Translations under genes and position numbers: made by a program
Shown: positions 34,977 through 42,292 of the stretch, one piece after another
Numbering within the stretch: position 1 is the first letter of the stretch
How the letters are laid out: every line of letters begins with the position of its first letter
The notes under the pieces: model-generated
Told to the model about the DNA's origin: nothing
What the model saw: the letters and a program-made list of their open reading frames with translations, nothing else
The model's database searches: none
From: Rhodospirillaceae bacterium LM-1
GTDB taxonomy: Bacteria > Pseudomonadota > Alphaproteobacteria > Rhodospirillales > WMHbin7
Reading direction: 5' to 3'
Length of the DNA: 64,000 bases
Assembly (NCBI GenBank): GCA_902725215.1
Contig: CACUVI010000027.1
Span: 111,455 to 175,454 of the forward strand

Positions 34977-36191
34977 TTAACGGAACAGGCTGGTGATGCC
35001 CTTCTTGGGGGCGTCTTGTGGCTGGGGTTGCGGCTGGGGTCTCGGTATCGGCTGCTGTGCCGCCTGCTGGGGCGGCGGGGCCGCTTGCTGAACCGGACGC
35101 TGGGCGGGTTGCTGGGGCGCTGCTTTGGCTTCGCCCCCCACGGTTTCGGCTGCTGGCGCCGCCGAAGGCATGGCGAAACGTTCCATTTCTTCCTGCGCCA
35201 CGATTCCCTGGGCCACCATGTTCTTCACGCTGTCTTCCAAGGTGGCCATGCCGAAGCGCTGGCCCATCTGCATCATGGAAACGATTTGCGGCACCTTGTT
35301 TTCGCGGATCAGGTTGCGCACGGCGGGCGTGCCCACCAGAATGTCGTGAGCTGCGATGCGTCCGCCCTTGCCGTCGATGCGCTTCATCAGCACTTGGCTG
35401 ATCACGGCTTGCAGCGATCCCGCCACCATGGCGCGCACCATTTCCTTATCGCCCGCCGGGAAAACGTCGATGATGCGGTCGATGGTTTTGGCGGCTGAAC
35501 TGGTGTGCAAGGTGCCCATCACCAAGTGCCCGGTCTCGGCGGCGGTGAGCGCCAAGCCGATGGTTTCGTGATCGCGCATTTCGCCGACCAGGATCACGTC
35601 GGGGTCTTCGCGAAGGGCGCTTTTCAAAGCGCGCGCGAAGGATTTGGTGTGCCGGCCCAACTCGCGGTGGTTGATCAGGCATTTGTTGTTGGAATGCACG
35701 AATTCAACCGGGTCTTCGATGGTCAGGATGTGTTTGGCGTGATTGCGGTTGATGTAATCGATCATCGCCGCCAGCGTGGTCGATTTGCCCGAACCCGTGG
35801 GGCCGGTCACCAGAACCAAACCTTTCTCGAAATCGGCAAAGCGCTTGAAGATGGGCGGCGCGTGCAAATCGTCCAGCGAGGGTACGATGGTGGGAATGGT
35901 GCGAAACACCGCCGCCGGGCCGCGATTGGTGGTGAAGGCGTTGACGCGAAAGCGCGCTGTTTGGCCGAATGAGATGGCGAAATCCAACTCGTGTTCCTGC
36001 TCGTATTCGGCCCGCTGCTCTTCGCTCATGATCGAATAGATCATGGTCTTGGTTTCATCGGGCGGCAGCGGAGCGATCTTGATCGGCTTGATCTCGCCGT
36101 TGACGCGCAAGATGGGCGGGTTGTCGCTGGTCAGATGGATGTCCGACGCCTTGTTCTGTTGGGCGAAGGCAAGAAGTTCGGTGATTTCCAT
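34977..36191 (-). CDS. pilT: Pilus retraction ATPase PilT with Pro/Gln-rich tail
   Basis: 404 residues. Front ELLAFAQQNKASDIHLTSDNPP, Walker A GPTGSGKSTTLAAMIDY, Walker B VILVGEMRDHETIGLALTAAETGHLVMGTLHT and the diagnostic C-terminal helix AVRNLIRENK, close to the PilT consensus AIRNLIRE. The extra ~60 residues at the C-terminus are rich in Pro, Gln and Ala (AAPQQPAQRPVQQAAPPPQQ) and absent from typical 345-residue PilT; they may tether partners. Drives pilus depolymerisation, so the system is expected to be dynamic (twitching or surface sensing). Presence of both pilT and pilU suggests forceful retraction. Confidence 0.93.
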   Translation of the reverse strand: MEITELLAFAQQNKASDIHLTSDNPPILRVNGEIKPIKIAPLPPDETKTMIYSIMSEEQRAEYEQEHELDFAISFGQTARFRVNAFTTNRGPAAVFRTIPTIVPSLDDLHAPPIFKRFADFEKGLVLVTGPTGSGKSTTLAAMIDYINRNHAKHILTIEDPVEFVHSNNKCLINHRELGRHTKSFARALKSALREDPDVILVGEMRDHETIGLALTAAETGHLVMGTLHTSSAAKTIDRIIDVFPAGDKEMVRAMVAGSLQAVISQVLMKRIDGKGGRIAAHDILVGTPAVRNLIRENKVPQIVSMMQMGQRFGMATLEDSVKNMVAQGIVAQEEMERFAMPSAAPAAETVGGEAKAAPQQPAQRPVQQAAPPPQQAAQQPIPRPQPQPQPQDAPKKGITSLFR

Positions 36192-36212
36192 GAGCCGGTG
36201 TTCCGTCCTCGG

Positions 36213-37364
36213 TCAGTTGTCGATCAGCCAGGCAAGCCTGCGTTTCACCTCGTCCAGCGACACCGGCACGGGCGTCGTGCTGGGCTGGTAGTCCTTTAGA
36301 AAGCGATGGTATTGGCCGATGGCGGCATCCCTTTCGCCCAGCCGATCATAGATCGAAGCTAGGTTCAGACGCCAGACCGTCCGTTCGGGTTCGATCTCCA
36401 AAGCGTCGGTCAGGGCGCGTGACGCCTCGCGCAGATTGCCCAGTTGAACGAAAACGTCGCCCATCTGAGCGGGCAGATTGGCGTCGTGCGGCGCTAGGCG
36501 GCGCAACTCGCCCAGGGCCTGCAGGCGCTGGGTGGCGGGCAGGGCCGCAGACAGGGCGACCAACTGGTCCAGCGCCGTGCGGTTATAGGGATCGTAAACC
36601 AGAACGCGGACGTAATGTTCCGAAGCCGTGCGGATGTCGCCCAGCTTCTCGGCCGACATGGCCAGCCCCAAATGGGCAATCCGCGAATCGGGTTCCTTTT
36701 TCAAGATGCCGCGATAGCGGGCCTGGGCGTTGGCATAGTCGCCCTTCTCGAAGGTTTTGGCGGCAACGTCGAGGTCGCTGGGGGTTTGGTCCAGCGCCTC
36801 GCGCAGCGGGCTGGCGGGCAGGCCCAGCGAACTGCGCCAATAGGCCATCACTTTGGAGAGGTACAAAACGCCGTTCGGGCTGCCGGGCGGCGCGTGATAG
36901 CGCCGAATCGCCTCGCTCCAGGATTTGGTGATGAAATAGTTGTTTTGCAAAATCTGCGCCCCGGCATTGACGTTGGTCGCCGGATCGAAGGCCAGATCCA
37001 GGCTGGAAAATGCCTTGGGATGCGAGCGCAGATTCACCTGCATGCAGCCCACATCGACCGAATCGACATTGCTGGCCAGTTGCACCACCACGGCCCGTTT
37101 CGCCTCCTCGAGATTGGCGTAATAGCGCCCGCTTCCGGCGGCGTTGATAGTCCAGGGCCAAGGCGCGCGAACGCCTGTCGTCGGATCGCGATAGAAACTT
37201 TCCGCCGTGGCGATGGCGAACAGCAGGCCTCGGGGCAGATTGTAGTTCTTCTCGGCCTCTTCGATCGGTTTGTTGCAGGCCCCGGCGGCGGTAGTTTGGG
37301 CAAGGGCGGGGGCGAAGGCAAGCAGCAGCAATAGGCCCGGCAGGACGGCGATTCTACGCATCAT
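36213..37364 (-). CDS. Periplasmic lytic transglycosylase (SLT) fused to TPR domain
   Basis: 383 residues with a signal peptide (IAVLPGLLLLLAFAPALAQ). The first half is an SLT/lysozyme-like domain: LPRGLLFAIATAESFYRDP (catalytic Glu in TAES), VDVGCMQVNLRSHP and AGAQILQNNYFITKSWSEAIRRYHAP. The second half is TPR-like (GDYANAQARYRGILKKEPD, AALPATQRLQALGELRRLAP, GDVFVQLGNLREASRAL). It likely opens or remodels peptidoglycan to let the pilus machine be assembled and the TPRs position it there. Its start overlaps the end of the upstream prepilin gene by four bases. The fusion of the two domains in a pilus operon is less usual. Confidence 0.8.
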   Translation of the reverse strand: MMRRIAVLPGLLLLLAFAPALAQTTAAGACNKPIEEAEKNYNLPRGLLFAIATAESFYRDPTTGVRAPWPWTINAAGSGRYYANLEEAKRAVVVQLASNVDSVDVGCMQVNLRSHPKAFSSLDLAFDPATNVNAGAQILQNNYFITKSWSEAIRRYHAPPGSPNGVLYLSKVMAYWRSSLGLPASPLREALDQTPSDLDVAAKTFEKGDYANAQARYRGILKKEPDSRIAHLGLAMSAEKLGDIRTASEHYVRVLVYDPYNRTALDQLVALSAALPATQRLQALGELRRLAPHDANLPAQMGDVFVQLGNLREASRALTDALEIEPERTVWRLNLASIYDRLGERDAAIGQYHRFLKDYQPSTTPVPVSLDEVKRRLAWLIDN

Positions 37365-38257
37365 GGGTTGCCGCAGGCCCCGGTGCCGCAGGACGAGACG
37401 ATGCTTTGGGCCGAGCGCCAGCGCACGATGTCGTCGAAAATGCCGCTGGCGGAAGCGCGTTCGGTGGGGTCGTTCTGGACGAAAAACGCGTCTCCGTCGT
37501 TGTTGGCGGCCTCTCCGGCGCTGGCGTCGGTTACGCTGATCCGCGTCGGGTTGTTGCTGCCCGTATAGGCGCCGCTGGCGTGCGAGCCGTGGCTGACCAG
37601 CACATAGGCGGCGCAGATGCTCACCGTTGCGTTGCAGCCTGTCTGGGCGTTGTCGCTGCTGTTGGTCAATTGCCCGGTGGTATACGCCGGAACGGCGGCA
37701 AGATTGAACACAAGCACTCTTCCATATGGGTAGCTGGTGGTGCTGCGCTGGATGCCGTCCGTGGTCGAAGCCGAGGCGTGATAGTTGATCGAGCCGTTCG
37801 TTACGCTGGCCTGGGCGCGTCCGCCGATGGCGTAATAGGTGATCCGGTTGCCCCAGCCATCGCGCGAGTAAATCTCATCCAAGCCCAGGGTGATCCAGGG
37901 CACGACATGCGCTCCGTTGGTGATGGCGGTGCAGCTTGTCGTGGTGTCAAGCCCCCCTCCCAGCGAGCGTCCGAAATTGGCGTCGGCGCTGTTCAGTTGT
38001 CCATCGGCGGGGCAGGGAAGGTAATTGTTCTGAATGGCGAACAGGGTGATGGCGTCTTCGATCTTGTCCATCCGCTCGGCCGATGTCTTGCGCTTGGCGT
38101 TGTCAAGCGAGCGGGCGTAACCCTCAAGCCCCATGCCGATCAACAGGGAAACGACGGCCAGAACGATGGCCAGCTCGATCAGCGTAAAGCCACACTCGGC
38201 GCCATCCTGTCCATGCGACAGGCGCCGAGCGATGAGATTGTGCAAGCGCTTCAACAT
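37361..38257 (-). CDS. Type IV prepilin-like protein with LPCPA-type domain
   Basis: 298 residues. A 23-residue leader ends at AECGFTLIELAIVLAVVSLLIG: cleavage after Gly23, Phe+1 and Glu+5 present, so it can join the pilus shaft. The mature part carries a domain shared with the proteins at 39545 and 40375: NYLPCPADGQ, VVPWITLGLDEIYSRDGWGNRI, AAYVLVSHGSHASGAY and a closing FDDIVRWRS. Cysteines are numerous (e.g. CPA, TSC, GCN, ICA, final CGTGACG), suggesting several disulfides. The ATG lies immediately after a stable hairpin whose 3' arm contains the only ribosome-site-like GGGGG, so translation may be controlled. Confidence 0.75.
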   Translation of the reverse strand: MLKRLHNLIARRLSHGQDGAECGFTLIELAIVLAVVSLLIGMGLEGYARSLDNAKRKTSAERMDKIEDAITLFAIQNNYLPCPADGQLNSADANFGRSLGGGLDTTTSCTAITNGAHVVPWITLGLDEIYSRDGWGNRITYYAIGGRAQASVTNGSINYHASASTTDGIQRSTTSYPYGRVLVFNLAAVPAYTTGQLTNSSDNAQTGCNATVSICAAYVLVSHGSHASGAYTGSNNPTRISVTDASAGEAANNDGDAFFVQNDPTERASASGIFDDIVRWRSAQSIVSSCGTGACGNP

Positions 38258-38290
38258 AATACCCCCATCCCATAACGGGACGGGGGTATT
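38258..38290 (-). promoter_or_regulatory. Hairpin abutting the start codon of the prepilin gene
   Basis: AATACCCCC (38258-38266) and TCCC (38268-38271) pair with GGGA (38277-38280) and GGGGGTATT (38282-38290) around an ATAAC loop, with one A-C mismatch. On the minus strand the 3' arm ends three bases before ATG and contains the only purine-rich ribosome-site candidate, which would be sequestered. A second shorter hairpin (38305-38321, CCCTCT/AGAGGG) lies between it and the preceding lectin gene. It may be a terminator read-through element or a translation switch. Confidence 0.5.
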
Positions 38291-38329
38291 TTATCAGGAA
38301 ACCGCCCTCTTCAACAGAGGGAAGTCGTT

Positions 38330-39511
38330 TCAGGGGGCGTCGAAGGTCTTGATGGCGAAGCTGCCATAGGTGGTGTCGGAACTATGGTCGCTGGTGCCGT
38401 AGGTGAAACCCACAATCAGGCTGTCATAGGTGGTCTGGTTGAAGGGCACGCAACGTTCAATCACCGTTGGCGCGCTGCCCGCATAGGCGCTTTCCACGCT
38501 TTGGAACGACGAGCTGTTGTAGCAAGACGAGTCCTTGTAGGGGCAGACCCAGGTTTTGACGTAAACGTCGGTGGTGGCGCAGCCTTGGCTGGCGCAGTTG
38601 TTGGTCGTGCCGCTGCCCGCACAGGCCAACATCTCGACCCTGAATTTATGGGTCTGGCTGCTTTCCAGCCAGGGATAGGAATAGGTCTTACTATGTTTGG
38701 TCTTCGTGGTGTTGGAGCCTGTCCAGCAGGTGCCGTAGGGCGAACTGCTGTCGTTGGCGGCCGAGGTGGCCGGACAGGCCGGGGAATCAGTGCCGTCATG
38801 CTTAATCTTGTCAGCGACAATGGCGACATGGTTGTTGTTGGGATCGCTCATGGACGTTGTTTTGTCGGTATCGAATTCAATGCCGAAGCGGGGTTCGGGC
38901 ATGGCGGTGTAGCTGGTCCGATCCGCAAAGCCCAGATATTCGCCATAGCCGCCGCACAGCGTGCTGCTGACCGTGGTGCTGCCGGGCAGGAAGGCCAGTA
39001 CCGTGCCTTCGCCGTTTTCGTCATCGGAATCGCTATCGAATTTCAGGGTGTAATAGGCGCGGATAATCTTGCGGTACAGGGGAATCTCGGTGGGAATCCA
39101 GGCGCAACTGCGCCGACTGTCTTCGATGTCGTCAAATTCCAGCGAGCCGGTCTTGGTATAGGACGTCCCCGACTTCTTTTTCGTTTTTGTTGTCGTCAGG
39201 TTGACGTCGGGCTTGTCGGTTTTGCTTGAGGAACTGCTGCTGGTGGTGGTGAGAGCCGAGGAACTGGTCAGATTGCCAGCAAAGGACCAAGCGACATTGC
39301 CCGCCGTCGGCGTGGTGGGAACCTCATCCTCGACTTCTTCCTCTTCATCCACCTCTTCTTCCGCAGCGCCGGTCGCGGCGCCGCAACCGGTCGAGGCCTT
39401 CTTGCACAGATGGCGCTGGGCGCTGGCTTCGGGGACGTTGGAGCCTAGGAAGAAGCAAAAGGCCGCCATGAAGGCTGCCAGCTTGAAGAAGATCAGAAAC
39501 GGCCTGTTCAT
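38330..39511 (-). CDS. Secreted L-type-lectin-like protein of the pilus locus
   Basis: 393 residues with a Sec signal peptide (FKLAAFMAAFCFFLGSNVPEASA, cleavage before QRHL) and a clear GGAAGG ribosome site. A short Cys-containing head is followed by an acidic linker (EEEVDEEEEVEDEVPTTP), a Ser/Thr-rich stretch, then a domain of ~260 residues matching the C-terminal half of the protein at 40375: RRSCAWIPTEIPLYRKIIRAYYTL, CGGYGEYLGFADR, FGIEFDTDKTTSMSDPNNNHVAIV. The EFDT...DPNxNHV pattern is the metal- and sugar-binding core of legume-type (L-type) lectins. It probably acts outside the cell, maybe with the pilus tip. No pilin helix or membrane anchor is visible after the signal peptide. Confidence 0.7.
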   Translation of the reverse strand: MNRPFLIFFKLAAFMAAFCFFLGSNVPEASAQRHLCKKASTGCGAATGAAEEEVDEEEEVEDEVPTTPTAGNVAWSFAGNLTSSSALTTTSSSSSSKTDKPDVNLTTTKTKKKSGTSYTKTGSLEFDDIEDSRRSCAWIPTEIPLYRKIIRAYYTLKFDSDSDDENGEGTVLAFLPGSTTVSSTLCGGYGEYLGFADRTSYTAMPEPRFGIEFDTDKTTSMSDPNNNHVAIVADKIKHDGTDSPACPATSAANDSSSPYGTCWTGSNTTKTKHSKTYSYPWLESSQTHKFRVEMLACAGSGTTNNCASQGCATTDVYVKTWVCPYKDSSCYNSSSFQSVESAYAGSAPTVIERCVPFNQTTYDSLIVGFTYGTSDHSSDTTYGSFAIKTFDAP

Positions 39512-39544
39512 GGAGTACCCTTCCCTTATTGCGGCTTGGCCGCG

Positions 39545-40228
39545 TTATGGCTGCCAGTAAGTCAAGATGTCGTCGAATTTGCTGCCCGGCGTTCCGCCCT
39601 TGACAAAAACCATGGGGGTTTCGCTGTCCAGATTCTCGGCTTCGTCCGGATCGGTGGATGTGGCCAATTGCTGCTTGCTGGCGTTATAGGCGCCTGCGCC
39701 ATTCGGCCCATAGCTGACCACCACGAACCAAGCATCGGTTACGATGTTGGCCGCGCCGTTGTAGGTGTTCTTGACCGTGATGGCCGTGGTGACAAGCCCG
39801 GCAGTATCCTTGGCCAGATCTTTCGTCAAATCGGGATTTTGGACATGGTAGGCGAAGTAATTGCCCCAGGCGTCGCGGGCCATGACTTCGGGCATGCCTA
39901 ATGTCTTCCAGGGAATGACCTGGGCGGCGAATGCCGCGTCGCAGCTGCCGTCGCCAGCGTCGCGTTCCTCGGTGCCGATATTGGCGACAACGGTTTCCGT
40001 GATGTCGGCAGGGCAGGGCAGGCGCGAATTGGTTTCCCAATAGGCGGCCATGGCGTCCTCGATGCGGACGTAATCGATCTTGGCGTCCTTGGTTTGGGAC
40101 AATTGCCGGGTCGAACTGCCGTAATAGCGCGTGCCAATGGACAGGCCCGCGATCACCGCCAAAATGGCGGCGATGATCAATAAAGCGGCGCCTGCTTCGC
40201 CATGCGAACCGACCTGTCTGTCTTTCAT
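39545..40228 (-). CDS. Minor pilin lacking Glu5 (GspK/PilX/MshP-like) with LPCPA-type domain
   Basis: 227 residues with GGAAGG four bases upstream. The 13-residue leader ends GSHGEAG, followed by AALLIIAAILAVIAGLSIG; the residue at mature position 5 is Ile instead of Glu. That pattern (G then A/V-A-L-L) is seen in tip-type minor pilins (GspK, PilX, MshP). The body has the shared domain: SRLPCPADITET, VIPWKTLGMPEVMARDAWGNYF, WFVVVSYGPNGAGAYNAS and the closing FDDILTYWQP. Because Glu5 is normally needed to contact the pilin below, this protein is expected at the end of the pilus rather than in the shaft. Confidence 0.72.
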   Translation of the reverse strand: MKDRQVGSHGEAGAALLIIAAILAVIAGLSIGTRYYGSSTRQLSQTKDAKIDYVRIEDAMAAYWETNSRLPCPADITETVVANIGTEERDAGDGSCDAAFAAQVIPWKTLGMPEVMARDAWGNYFAYHVQNPDLTKDLAKDTAGLVTTAITVKNTYNGAANIVTDAWFVVVSYGPNGAGAYNASKQQLATSTDPDEAENLDSETPMVFVKGGTPGSKFDDILTYWQP

Positions 40229-40374
40229 GGACCTTCCGGTGGATGATTTGAAATTTCTAGAGCTATTACAATAGCATGGCGCCTACTCCTTCACAACGAC
40301 CCTGGCCAAGCCGACAGTGTTTTTCCAGGAAATGATGCAATTTCAAGTCGTTGCAAGGTTATAGACCTCATGCC

Positions 40375-42081
40375 TTACTGAATGGCGGCGTTCCCCATAT
40401 TGATTTCACGGATCGACAGGGCCGAGGTGGCGCCGCCGGTGGCATAGGTAAATCCCAGCATCACTTCGTTCATCTCGGTTCCCCAGTTCGAAGGCTGCAA
40501 GGTGCAGTAATTGATCGTGCGCGTCGTGGCGGCATCCAGCGTGGTTCGCGGCGAGGTTCCGGTCAGGGTCGAACAAGATCCGTCCGTGCAATCAATCCAA
40601 GCCCGGGTTTGGACATAGCTGCCGCCCGTTCCGCAGGTGGTGCAGGTGGCGTCGCAGCCGCGCTGCAATTCGATGCGCACATTGTAGGGTTGGACATGTG
40701 GGAAAACGACCCTCGATTTTTCCTCCAGCCAAGCGCGCCAGATGGTTCCACTGGTCTGGTAGGTGCAGCCCCCCGCCGAGCCGTTGGTGGAATTGGCGGC
40801 GCAGGAACCCGCCCAGCCGCCAGCGCTTCCCGGCGTGCCGTTGTGATTGATCGAATTGTTGAACAGCACCGAGACATGGTTGCGGTCGGGATCGTTGGTG
40901 GTCTGGTCGTGCGAGCCGTCCGTACCGGAATATTGGTAGGTGTCGAACTCGACCGCCATGCGGTTCACGTTCTGAAGCGACATGTCCTTATATCCCAGGC
41001 TGCTGCCGGTATAGCCGCAGCTTGAGGTCGCCGTGCCCCAGGGCACCACGGTCATGGTGAAGCCGTCGGCGAAACCGTGCTGGGTGTTGCTTTCCTCGCC
41101 CGGCCACCAGTTGAAGGTGAAATAGGCACGAATCGATTGGGTCTGGAAGGTCAGCTTCTGATTCAGCCAGACGCAAACCGACCTATGGGCGGGCACGCTG
41201 TCCATCTCCTTGCCGTCCTTCACCTCGGGGTCTTCGCTGAAATGGATGACATTGTCCTGGCCCGCAGCGGCGGTTTTGCCGTTGCTGGCCTTGACCAGCC
41301 TTCCGTAGCTGCTGTTCGTCGAAACGAAGATGGTGGGGTTGTCGGTGGAATTGAAGAAGGATTCTGCCTGCGGGGCCGCCGCGCAAATCGAATTTTCGGC
41401 GCAGATGTTGGAAGCCGTGTCGAAGATCAGCAGATCGTCGTAATAGGTGGGGCCGGTATCATGACCGGCCTTGATGAAACTGACGTCGCCGTCGGCATTG
41501 TCCGCCTCGGGTGTCGGAGAAACGGGGGGCGTTTTGCGCAGCCCCGACATCATCCAGCCGCCCGCTCCATTGTCGCCCGCGCTGACTAGAACATAGGCGG
41601 CGGATTGCGCCGCCCCAGTCGGATTGCCGCTGGCGTCATAGTCGCTGTAAACGGAAAGGCCGTCGGACGGAACCGCTGCGGCGAAAGGCGTGCCGCTGGT
41701 CAAAGCGCTGCTGGGATAATAGGCGATGCGGCGCCCCCACTGGTCGATGCTGTGGCTTTCCTGAAGCCCCAGCGATTTCCAGGGCACCACGGCATTGGCG
41801 CTGGGGGTGGCGCAATCCTCGGTCCAGCTTGTGTTGGCGGCGTTGGCGGGGCAGGGCAGGCGCGAATTTTTGATCACGAAGGTCGAGATCGCCGTCTTGA
41901 TGCGTTCCAGGTCGGTCGCACTTTGGCGGGTCTGATCCAAATGTTGGGTGGGGCTGCCGTAATAGCTCATGCCCACCGCCAGGGCGGCGATGATGACCAG
42001 GATGGCCACAATGATCAACAGCGCCGCCCCTTGCTCGCGGCCTGGGCGAATTCGCTCGTCTTGGGCGGATGTCTTGGCCAA
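40375..42081 (-). CDS. Minor pilin lacking Glu5 with LPCPA-type and L-type-lectin-like domains
   Basis: 568 residues from a TTG at 42081, chosen because AAAGGAG lies six bases upstream; the longer reading from 42135 has no such site. The leader ends EQG18, then AALLIIVAILVIIAAL; position 5 is Ile, not Glu, as in tip-type minor pilins. Residues ~60-240 are the shared domain (NSRLPCPANAAN, VVPWKSLGLQESHSIDQWGRRI, YVLVSAGDNGAGGW, YYDDLLIFDT). The C-terminal ~300 residues are lectin-like: GFADGFTMTVVPWG, SLGYKDM, MAVEFDTYQYSGTDGSHDQ, then DPDRNHVSVLFNN. This looks like a pilus-tip adhesin that binds a glycan. It is the first gene of the minus arm and is divergent from nifE. Confidence 0.72.
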   Translation of the reverse strand: MAKTSAQDERIRPGREQGAALLIIVAILVIIAALAVGMSYYGSPTQHLDQTRQSATDLERIKTAISTFVIKNSRLPCPANAANTSWTEDCATPSANAVVPWKSLGLQESHSIDQWGRRIAYYPSSALTSGTPFAAAVPSDGLSVYSDYDASGNPTGAAQSAAYVLVSAGDNGAGGWMMSGLRKTPPVSPTPEADNADGDVSFIKAGHDTGPTYYDDLLIFDTASNICAENSICAAAPQAESFFNSTDNPTIFVSTNSSYGRLVKASNGKTAAAGQDNVIHFSEDPEVKDGKEMDSVPAHRSVCVWLNQKLTFQTQSIRAYFTFNWWPGEESNTQHGFADGFTMTVVPWGTATSSCGYTGSSLGYKDMSLQNVNRMAVEFDTYQYSGTDGSHDQTTNDPDRNHVSVLFNNSINHNGTPGSAGGWAGSCAANSTNGSAGGCTYQTSGTIWRAWLEEKSRVVFPHVQPYNVRIELQRGCDATCTTCGTGGSYVQTRAWIDCTDGSCSTLTGTSPRTTLDAATTRTINYCTLQPSNWGTEMNEVMLGFTYATGGATSALSIREINMGNAAIQ

Positions 42082-42172
42082 CTTCAGCTCCTTTGCCGGT
42101 GCGAAGCCACGGTTTTTCGACCGATAACATATCACGTCCCGCCCGCCTTGGCACCTGAGCTAAGGGGGACGG

Positions 42173-42188
42173 TGTCTTGCCTGTGACA
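42173..42188 (+). promoter_or_regulatory. NifA upstream activator site 1
   Basis: TGTCTTGCCTGTGACA matches TGT-N10-ACA exactly. It lies ~80 bases upstream of the sigma-54 promoter of nifE, the usual distance for NifA binding and looping. Confidence 0.8.
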
Positions 42189-42192
42189 AGAC

Positions 42193-42208
42193 TGTCGGAA
42201 ATCGGACA
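42193..42208 (+). promoter_or_regulatory. NifA upstream activator site 2
   Basis: TGTCGGAAATCGGACA is a second exact TGT-N10-ACA site, 20 bases centre to centre from site 1, i.e. about two helical turns, so two NifA dimers could bind on the same face. Confidence 0.8.
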
Positions 42209-42251
42209 GGGCTGAAACTACGTAACCGTATGATTTTAAACGAATCATGTC

Positions 42252-42267
42252 AGGCACGCGCCTTGCA
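42252..42267 (+). promoter_or_regulatory. Sigma-54 (RpoN) -24/-12 promoter of nifE
   Basis: AGGCACGCGCCTTGCA fits TGGCAC-N5-TTGCA with one change; the key GG (42253-42254) and GC (42265-42266) are separated by exactly ten bases. The predicted transcription start is near 42278, only ~15 bases before the nifE ATG at 42293, which rules out the upstream in-frame ATG at 42230. Confidence 0.88.
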
Positions 42268-42292
42268 AGGCACAGGCTGGCTGGAGGTGCCC

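Noticed and set aside
42230-42292. nifE start at the ATG at 42230
   Set aside because: It precedes the sigma-54 promoter and predicted transcription start; ATG 42293 has a GGAGG site and matches the usual NifE N-terminus.
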